Translations under genes and position numbers: made by a program
Notes under the pieces: model-generated
Database searches by the model: none
What the model was told of the DNA's origin: nothing
What the model saw: the letters and a program-made list of their open reading frames with translations, nothing else
Shown here: positions 57,939 to 64,000 of the stretch, piece by piece
Numbering within the stretch: position 1 is the first letter of the stretch
Layout: the number at the start of each line of letters is the position of its first letter
Assembly: GCA_019421865.1 (NCBI GenBank)
Contig: JAHZEL010000010.1
Coordinates: 1-64,000 of the forward strand
Direction of reading: 5' to 3'
Source of the DNA: Desulfovibrionaceae bacterium
Lineage (GTDB): Bacteria > Desulfobacterota > Desulfovibrionia > Desulfovibrionales > Desulfovibrionaceae
Length of the DNA: 64,000 nucleotides

Positions 57939-60900
57939 TCAGATGCTGAAGTAGTCTTTGGCAGCCTCGAAGAGGTGGAGGTCGTAGTTGCCGGGCACGT
58001 TCTTGTAGAGGCCGGCGCCGATACGTTCGGAGTGGCCCATCTTGCCGAGCACGCGGCCGTCGGGCGAGGTGATGCCTTCCACGGCCCAGATGGAGCCGTT
58101 GGGGTTGAAGTCCACGTTCATGGTCGGTCTGCCGTCGAGATCAACGTACTGGGTGGCGATCTGTCCGTTTTCCGCGAGTTTCCGGAGCAGGGCGGGGTCG
58201 CACAGGAAGCGGCCTTCGCCGTGGGAGATCGGCACGGAGACGATGTCGCCGGCGGCGACGCGGCTCAGCCAGGGCGAGAGCCGGGACGAGACGCGGGTGC
58301 GCACGATTTTCGACTGATGGCGGCCGATTACGTTGAAGCTGAGGGTGGGGCAGGCGGCATCGGTATCGATGATTTCGCCGTAGGGCACGAGACCGAGCTT
58401 GATGAGGGCCTGGAAGCCGTTGCAGATGCCGAGCATGAGGCCGTCGCGCTGCTTGAGCAGGTTCATGGTGGCGTCGGTGACTTCGGGGTTGCGGAAGAAG
58501 GCCGTGATGAATTTGCCGGAGCCTTCGGGTTCGTCGCCGCCGGAGAAGCCGCCGGGCACGAAGATGATCTGGCTTTTCCGCACGACTTCAGCGAAGCGGG
58601 CGGCCGATTCCGCCACGTCTGCGGCGGACTGGTTGCGCAGCACCACGATTTCGGGCTCAAGACCGGCGCGCATCACGGCGCGGGCGCTGTCGTATTCGCA
58701 GTTGGTGCCGGGGAACACGGGAATGGCCACGCGGGGCTTTGCGGATCCTGAGCGGGGCACGACCACGGGCTGCTTTTCCGACGTGATCACGGGCACATCC
58801 GCATCCCCGCCTTCGGTGCGGCTGGGATAGATGTTTTCCAGCACGCCTTCGTTCAGGGCGAGAAGCTCGTCGATGGAGGCGCTGTCTGCGCCGAGGTTCA
58901 CTTCGGCGTTTGCGGTCGTGGCGCCGATGATGAGACCGGCGGAGCAGCCTTCGGCAAGTTCCGCCACGATGGCGCCGGGCATGGGACGATACCAGTCGAT
59001 GTCGGCGGAGGCGGCGAAGCCCACGTTGTTGCCGAAGCTCATGTTCATGACGGCTTCAGCCACGCTGTTGTCCACGGCCCAGGCGGCCTTCACCTTGCCT
59101 TCGGCGTGCAGGGCGGCAAAGGAGTCCCAGCAGGCCTTGAGCGCTTCGGCGCTGTTGTCCCTGGGCGCGACCAGGCAGACCGGATGACCGGCTTCCTTGA
59201 ATTCGGGCGAAAGCAGTTCGGAGGCGAGGGCCGGAACCACGGCAAAGGAAATGAGGGTGGGGGGCACGTCCATGTCGAGGAAGGAACCGGACATGGAGTC
59301 CTTGCCGCCGATGGCGGCCACGCCGAGGTCGAGCTGGGCGTCGAGGGCGCCGAGCAGGGCGGCGAAGGGCTTGCCCCAGCGCGAAGGTTCGTTGCGCAGC
59401 TTTTCAAAGTATTCCTGCAGGGACAGGTAGGCCTTGCGGTAGTCGCAGCCGGCGGCCGCGAGTCTGGCCACGGAGCCGATCACGGAACGGTAGGCGCCTT
59501 CATAGGGATCGGCGCTCATCTGATCGGCGTCGAAGCCCCAGGCCATGACGGAGCAGTTTTCGGTTTCCTGACCGGGCAGCACGGGAAGCAGCGCCGCCAT
59601 GACCTGCGAAGGCGTGCGCTGACGCTCTCCGCCGAAGGGCATGAGCACGGAACCGGCGCCGATGGTGGAGTCGAAGCGTTCGGCAAGGCCGCGGCGCGAG
59701 GCGCACTTGAGGCTTCTGGCGGTTTCGCGCAGCGAGGAGGCAGCCGGAGCGTCGAGTGCGGAGCGGTCGGCCTTTTCCACGGTAACGCGGGTGTGCTTGG
59801 CCGCGCCGTTGGTATCGAGGAAGGCGCGGGAGAGATTCACGATGGTGCTGCCCTGCCAGTTCATGACCATGCGGGGGCTTTCGGTGACCACGGCCACCTG
59901 ATAGGCCTCAAGGTTTTCCTTTTCCGCGGCGGCGATGAAGGCGGCGGCGTCTTTTGCGGCCACCACGCAGGCCATGCGTTCCTGGGATTCGGAAATGGCG
60001 AGTTCCGTACCGTCGAGGCCTTCGTACTTCTTGCGCACGGCGTCGAGATTGATGGCGAGGCCCGGAGCGAGTTCGCCTATGGCCACGGACACGCCGCCCG
60101 CGCCGAAGTCGTTGCAGCGCTTGATGAGGCGGGTGACGTCGCCGTTGCGGAACAGGCGCTGGATCTTGCGTTCTTCGGGGGCGTTGCCCTTCTGCACTTC
60201 CGAGGCCATGGTCACGAGGGACTTTCTGTTGTGGCTCTTGGAGGAACCGGTGGCGCCGCCTATGCCGTCGCGGCCGGTGCGTCCGCCGAGCAGGATGACC
60301 ACGTCGCCGGGAGCCGGACGTTCGCGCACCACGTTGGCGGCAGGAGCCGCAGCCACCACGGCGCCCACTTCAAGATGCTTGGCCACATAGCCGGGATGAT
60401 AGATTTCGGAGACCATGCCGGTGGCAAGACCGATCTGGTTGCCGTAGGAGGAATAGCCTGCGGCGGCGGTCTGTGCCAGCTTGCGCTGGGGGAGCTTGCC
60501 GGGAATGGTTTCGGAAACGGGCGTGCGCGGATCGCCGCAGCCGGTGACGCGCATGGCCTGATAGACGTAGGCGCGGCCGGAGAGCGGATCGCGGATGCAG
60601 CCGCCGATGCAGGTGGCCGCGCCGCCGAAGGGCTCGATTTCCGTGGGATGGTTGTGCGTTTCGTTCTTGAACATGAGCAGCCAGTCCTGCTCTTCACCGT
60701 TCACGGTGGCGGTCACATGAATGGAGCAGGCGTTGATTTCCTCGCTCTCGTCCATGTTGGTGAGCAGGCCGCGCTTTTTCAGAGTCTTGGCGGCAATGGT
60801 GGCCATGTCCATGAGGGTCCGGGGCCGGAGGGCCGCCTTTTCCTCGCCGTAGACTTCCACGCGCGCATCAAGGTAGCGCTGGTAGGCGGCAAGGGTCTTT

Positions 60901-61616
60901 TCGTCCAGAATCTCCACGGAGTCGATGTGCGTGGAGAAGGTGGTGTGGCGGCAGTGATCGGACCAGTAGGTATCCACCACGCGCACTTCGGTGATGGTGG
61001 GGTCGCGCTTTTCCTCGTCGCGGAAATGCGCCTGGAGAAATTTGAGATCGTCGAGATCCATGGCGAGGCCGAGCGAGTCGAGCAGGGCGGAGAGACCGGC
61101 CTCGTCGAGCGTGGTGAAGCCTTCCACGGTGCTCACGCTCGTGGGCAGCTCGTATTCCATGTGCAGGGTGTCCACAGGATCGAGCGAGGCCTCGCGGGCT
61201 TCCACGGGGTTGATGAGATAGCGTTTGATCTTTTCCACGTCGTCCGCGGAAAGATCGCCGGAGAGCAGGTAGACGCGGGCCGTGCGTACGGCGGGGCGTT
61301 CACCCTGCGTCATGAGCTGGATGCACTGACTGGCGGAGTCGGCGCGCTGATCGAACTGACCGGGCAGGTATTCCACGGCAAAGGCGACGCCTTCGCCGGG
61401 AAGGGCTTCGTACACGTCGTCGACCTGAGGCTCGGAGAAGACCGTGTTCACCGCGCGCTGAAAGACATCCTCGTCCAGACCTTCCACGTCGTAGCGGTTG
61501 ACGAGGCGCAGACCGGCAAGGGAAGAGATGCCCAGCAGGCTGCGCAGCTCTCCGTACAGCGCGGCGGCTTCATGTCTCAGGGCGGGCTTTTTCTCTACAT
61601 AAATGCGTCTTACCAT
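57939..61616 (-). CDS. purL: Phosphoribosylformylglycinamidine synthase, large single-chain type (PurL with PurQ domain)
   Basis: Fourth step of purine synthesis: FGAR, glutamine and ATP to FGAM. The 1225 residues hold a PurS-like N-terminus, linker with TYWSDHCRHTTF, two AIRS-like halves (KNETHNHPTEIEPFGGAATCIGG; GGKDSMSG) and a C-terminal glutaminase with PGGFSGGD, nucleophile C1065 in GICNGFQ and H1195/E1197 in MGHSER. The sequence is of the clade I associate with Clostridium and Bacteroides rather than the 1290-residue gammaproteobacterial PurL. It is the last gene of purF-purM-purL. Confidence 0.96.
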   Translation of the reverse strand: MVRRIYVEKKPALRHEAAALYGELRSLLGISSLAGLRLVNRYDVEGLDEDVFQRAVNTVFSEPQVDDVYEALPGEGVAFAVEYLPGQFDQRADSASQCIQLMTQGERPAVRTARVYLLSGDLSADDVEKIKRYLINPVEAREASLDPVDTLHMEYELPTSVSTVEGFTTLDEAGLSALLDSLGLAMDLDDLKFLQAHFRDEEKRDPTITEVRVVDTYWSDHCRHTTFSTHIDSVEILDEKTLAAYQRYLDARVEVYGEEKAALRPRTLMDMATIAAKTLKKRGLLTNMDESEEINACSIHVTATVNGEEQDWLLMFKNETHNHPTEIEPFGGAATCIGGCIRDPLSGRAYVYQAMRVTGCGDPRTPVSETIPGKLPQRKLAQTAAAGYSSYGNQIGLATGMVSEIYHPGYVAKHLEVGAVVAAAPAANVVRERPAPGDVVILLGGRTGRDGIGGATGSSKSHNRKSLVTMASEVQKGNAPEERKIQRLFRNGDVTRLIKRCNDFGAGGVSVAIGELAPGLAINLDAVRKKYEGLDGTELAISESQERMACVVAAKDAAAFIAAAEKENLEAYQVAVVTESPRMVMNWQGSTIVNLSRAFLDTNGAAKHTRVTVEKADRSALDAPAASSLRETARSLKCASRRGLAERFDSTIGAGSVLMPFGGERQRTPSQVMAALLPVLPGQETENCSVMAWGFDADQMSADPYEGAYRSVIGSVARLAAAGCDYRKAYLSLQEYFEKLRNEPSRWGKPFAALLGALDAQLDLGVAAIGGKDSMSGSFLDMDVPPTLISFAVVPALASELLSPEFKEAGHPVCLVAPRDNSAEALKACWDSFAALHAEGKVKAAWAVDNSVAEAVMNMSFGNNVGFAASADIDWYRPMPGAIVAELAEGCSAGLIIGATTANAEVNLGADSASIDELLALNEGVLENIYPSRTEGGDADVPVITSEKQPVVVPRSGSAKPRVAIPVFPGTNCEYDSARAVMRAGLEPEIVVLRNQSAADVAESAARFAEVVRKSQIIFVPGGFSGGDEPEGSGKFITAFFRNPEVTDATMNLLKQRDGLMLGICNGFQALIKLGLVPYGEIIDTDAACPTLSFNVIGRHQSKIVRTRVSSRLSPWLSRVAAGDIVSVPISHGEGRFLCDPALLRKLAENGQIATQYVDLDGRPTMNVDFNPNGSIWAVEGITSPDGRVLGKMGHSERIGAGLYKNVPGNYDLHLFEAAKDYFSI

Positions 61617-61666
61617 TCTTGATATCCTTCACAGCGGGCGAGCCGCCGTCAGATGCTGGGGAAAGA

Positions 61667-61697
61667 GGGCCGCACCCGCACAGTACGGATGCGGCCC
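61667..61697 (-). other. Intercistronic hairpin between purM and purL
   Basis: GGGCCGCA (61667-61674) and TGCGGCCC (61690-61697) pair. On the minus strand TCTTTCCCC follows, so it is at best a weak terminator; it may set purL level or mRNA stability. Confidence 0.55.
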
Positions 61698-61711
61698 CGG
61701 AATCATCGTTG

Positions 61712-62749
61712 TCAGGCGAGGACGACCTTTTCCTCGCCGCGGGCGACGTCGCCGAGCACATAGGCATCGCAGCCTGCGCCCTTCAGCGCCTCGAGAGCCT
61801 TGTCCGCCGTGTCGCGCGACACGATGAGGGTCATGCCCACGCCCATGTTGTAGGTGTTGAACATGTCGCGTTCGGGAATGTTGCCCTCGCGCTGCAGCAG
61901 GGGGAAGATGGCCGGCGTGCGCACGGCGGCCTTTTCCACGCGCACGGAGAGTCCGTCGGGCACGCAGCGGGGGATGTTCTCATAGAAGCCGCCGCCGGTG
62001 ATGTGGCTGATGCCGTGCACTTCCGCCGCGGCGATGGCCGCAAGCACGGGCTTCACGTAGATGATCGTGGGCGTGAGGAGCGCTTCGCCGAGCGTCATGC
62101 CGAGATCGGGGCAGACGCGGTCCAGCGCGCCGTTTTCCACGTCGAACACCTTGCGCACCAGCGAGTAGCCGTTGGAGTGGATGCCCGAGGAGGGCAGGGC
62201 CAGCAGAACGTCGCCTTCGCGCATGGAGGAGCGGTCGATGACCTTTTCGCGGTCCACCACGCCCACGGAGAAGCCCGCCATGTCGTAGTCGTCGGGCTCC
62301 ATCACGCCGGGATGTTCGGCGGTTTCGCCGCCGATGAGGGCGCAGCCCGCCTGCACGCAGCCTTCGGCCACGCCGGAAACGAGGGTGGCCACCTTTTCAG
62401 GCTCGTTTTTGCCTATGGCGATGTAGTCGAGGAAGAACAGGGGCTTCGCGCCGCAGCAGACGATGTCGTTCACGCACATGGCCACGCAGTCGATGCCCAC
62501 GGTGTCGTGACGGTTCATGAGCTGCGCGATGCGCTGCTTGGTGCCCACGCCGTCGGTGCCGGAAACGAACACCGGACGGGCCATGCCGGACAGATCCGGC
62601 TCGAAGAGACCGCCGAAGCCGCCGAGATCGGAGACCACGCCGGGAATGATGGTGCGCTCCACATGGCGCTTCATGAGGCGCACGCCCTCATAGCCCGCTT
62701 CGATGTTGACGCCGGCGGCGGCGTAGGATGCGGAATGGGAATTGTTCAT
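61712..62749 (-). CDS. purM: Phosphoribosylformylglycinamidine cyclo-ligase (AIR synthase)
   Basis: Fifth step of purine synthesis: FGAM and ATP to AIR. The 345 residues match the family: SYAAAGVNIEAGYEGV, SGTDGVGTKQRIA, DCVAMCVNDIVCCGAKPLFFLDYIA, IGGETAEHPG, LPSSGIHSNGYSLVRKV, HITGGGFYENIPR and FNTYNMGVGM. The ATG is three bases after the purF stop, using AAAGGA inside the purF end as ribosome site. It uses the product of PurL encoded next. Confidence 0.97.
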   Translation of the reverse strand: MNNSHSASYAAAGVNIEAGYEGVRLMKRHVERTIIPGVVSDLGGFGGLFEPDLSGMARPVFVSGTDGVGTKQRIAQLMNRHDTVGIDCVAMCVNDIVCCGAKPLFFLDYIAIGKNEPEKVATLVSGVAEGCVQAGCALIGGETAEHPGVMEPDDYDMAGFSVGVVDREKVIDRSSMREGDVLLALPSSGIHSNGYSLVRKVFDVENGALDRVCPDLGMTLGEALLTPTIIYVKPVLAAIAAAEVHGISHITGGGFYENIPRCVPDGLSVRVEKAAVRTPAIFPLLQREGNIPERDMFNTYNMGVGMTLIVSRDTADKALEALKGAGCDAYVLGDVARGEEKVVLA

Positions 62750-62752
62750 GGG

Positions 62753-64000
62753 TTATCCTTTGCCGTTCCAGCAGTAGGTGCAGATCTTTTCCCTGTCGAT
62801 GCCGATGGCTTCGAGCAGGCCGTCCAGCGACTGGTAGCCGAGCGAATCGAAGCCCATCTTGCGGCAGATGGCCCTGAGCAGACTCTTGCCGCGGGCGGTG
62901 GAGGCGTCGGCGTACTCCTCGAGGTGGTTGTGTCCTTCATGGCCTTCCAGTTCCTGCACGATGCGCCGGGCCAGCAGGTCCATGTCGGAGTTGCCGCGGG
63001 AGAAGTTGAGGTACTTGCAGCTGTACATGATGGGAGGACAGGCGGAGCGCATGTGCACTTCGCCTGCGCTGGAGGCGAACAGAAAGTCCACGGTTTCCCG
63101 AAGCTGCGTGCCGCGCACGATGGAATCGTCCACGAACAGGAGCTTCTTGCCCTGAATGAGTTCGGGCACGGGAATCTGCTTCATCTTGGCCACCTGATTG
63201 CGCACGGCCTGATTCACGGGCATGAACGAGCGCGGCCAGGTGGGGGTGTACTTCACGAAGGGTCTCGCGAAGGGCAGCTTGCAGTGGTTGGCGTAGCCTA
63301 TGGCATGGGGCGTGCCGGAATCGGGCACGCCGGCCACATGATCCACGTCGGGCAGGGTGCCGCGGGCCATTTCGTCGCGGGCCATGATCTCGCCGTTGCG
63401 GTAGCGCATGAGTTCCACGTTCACCCCTTCGTAGTTGGAGTTGGGGTACCCGTAGTACGTCCAGAGGAAGGCGCAGATCTTCATGGGCTTTTCCGCCGGA
63501 GAGAGCGTCTCGAATCCTTCGGCCGTGATGCGCACGATTTCGCTGGGGCCGAGTTCGTAGGCGTCCTCGTATCCCAGCTTGTGGTAGGCGAAGGATTCAA
63601 AGGACACGCTGTGGCCCATGCGGCTTCTGCCGATGTGCACCGGCAGTCTGCCCATTCTGTCTCTGGCGGTGATGATGGAATCTTCCGTGAGAAGCAGAAT
63701 GGTCATGGAACCCTGAATGACGTCCTGAGCGTGGCGTATGCCGGAGACGATGTCGTCCTCATTGTTGATGAGGGCTGCCACCAGTTCCGTGGGGTTGATC
63801 TTGCCGGAGCCGGTAGCCATGAACTGATGGCCGTGGCTGGAAAAGTATTCGCGCACCAGCTGCTCGGCATTGTTGATGATGCCGACCGTGGAGATGGCGT
63901 ACAGTCCCAGATGAGAACGCACCAGAAGAGGCTGCGGATCGATGTCGCTGATGCAGCCTATGCCCGCGCAACCGTGAAAGTCCGCGAGATCCTTTTCGAA
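62753..64000 (-). CDS. purF: Amidophosphoribosyltransferase, C-terminal part (5' end outside window)
   Basis: First committed step of purine synthesis: PRPP and glutamine to phosphoribosylamine. The frame is open through the right edge (HGCAGIGCISDIDPQPLL before the apparent GTG at 63922), so at least 415 codons are present and the N-terminal part with the catalytic Cys is missing. The PRPP motif is LLFVDDSIVRGTQL; CAFLWTYYGYP, SKYTPTWPRSF-like VKYTPTWPRSFMP and the C-terminal CTYC are of the PurF type found, as I recall, in Bacteroidetes, spirochetes and some clostridia. purM and purL follow in one operon. Confidence 0.95.
   Translation of the reverse strand, partial: FEKDLADFHGCAGIGCISDIDPQPLLVRSHLGLYAISTVGIINNAEQLVREYFSSHGHQFMATGSGKINPTELVAALINNEDDIVSGIRHAQDVIQGSMTILLLTEDSIITARDRMGRLPVHIGRSRMGHSVSFESFAYHKLGYEDAYELGPSEIVRITAEGFETLSPAEKPMKICAFLWTYYGYPNSNYEGVNVELMRYRNGEIMARDEMARGTLPDVDHVAGVPDSGTPHAIGYANHCKLPFARPFVKYTPTWPRSFMPVNQAVRNQVAKMKQIPVPELIQGKKLLFVDDSIVRGTQLRETVDFLFASSAGEVHMRSACPPIMYSCKYLNFSRGNSDMDLLARRIVQELEGHEGHNHLEEYADASTARGKSLLRAICRKMGFDSLGYQSLDGLLEAIGIDREKICTYCWNGKG

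Noticed and set aside
59106..61622. Open frame of about 838 codons antisense to purL
   Set aside because: Shadow of purL with Gly/His-rich composition and no similarity.
1..64000. CRISPR arrays, insertion sequences, toxin-antitoxin pairs or a complete prophage
   Set aside because: No spaced direct repeats, transposase, toxin-like pair or phage structural gene could be found on either strand.

Overview
The window is a stretch of GC-rich bacterial chromosome with Gram-negative content: outer-membrane lipoproteins, an RND efflux pump, lipid A-type sugar transfer genes, and a type A RNase P RNA. Gene content and order suggest a deltaproteobacterium of the Desulfovibrionaceae (Desulfovibrio/Bilophila/Mailhella type). 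Supporting points are ileS-lspA, MerR-rpe-tkt-pgk, a zinc-ribbon/Nif3/rnpB/IspDF cluster, and a CP76-type small regulator. The taxonomic call is an inference from gene content, not from a marker search. Both ends cut a gene: atpD on the left and purF on the right.

Left part (1-24 kb, almost all + strand). It starts with the end of the ATP synthase operon (atpD, atpC). An alkaline phosphatase follows, with a candidate PhoB-dependent promoter. Next comes a three-gene FtsX-type ABC system with a small CPFC-motif periplasmic protein, then a metallo-beta-lactamase-fold hydrolase on the minus strand. The rest is housekeeping: ileS-lspA with a PLDc_N membrane protein and a CpoB/YbgF lipoprotein; a DEAD-box helicase, an unknown protein and TrmI; an ABC-F ATPase; and a MerR regulator with rpe, tkt and pgk.

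Middle (24-35 kb, minus strand). A five-gene operon reads ugd, UDP-uronate epimerase, GT2, duplicated LAB_N membrane protein, ArnT-like transferase. It looks like a complete route from UDP-glucose to a lipid-linked uronic acid that is moved to the periplasmic face, probably onto lipid A or core. Behind it lie a BaiN/YhiN flavoprotein, fused ispDF, rnpB, a C4 zinc-ribbon coiled-coil protein and a Nif3-family protein.

35-43 kb (+ strand). A DsbA/FrnE-like protein is followed by a BMP-type (nucleoside-type) ABC importer. Its operon runs substrate-binding protein, terminator, two permeases, an inserted DHA2 MFS exporter, the double ATPase, and a small unknown protein.

43-58 kb, a more accessory block. 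It holds an RND efflux operon with a divergent LysR regulator, AT-rich patches around an NlpC/P60 lipoprotein and a CP76-like regulator, the 4.5S SRP RNA, tRNA-Leu(GAG), an HxlR regulator divergent from an SDR oxidoreductase, and a 5'-nucleotidase-family lipoprotein. The block is bounded by two copies of a long hairpin element whose stems differ by compensatory changes.

Right end (58-64 kb, minus strand). The purine operon purF-purM-purL has large single-chain PurL and a PurF type that I associate with Firmicutes, Bacteroidetes and spirochetes.

No CRISPR array, insertion sequence, integrase or complete prophage was seen. Intergenic spacers are often long and strikingly purine-rich (G/A) on the top strand. 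Very long open frames antisense to real genes are common and were treated as shadows.
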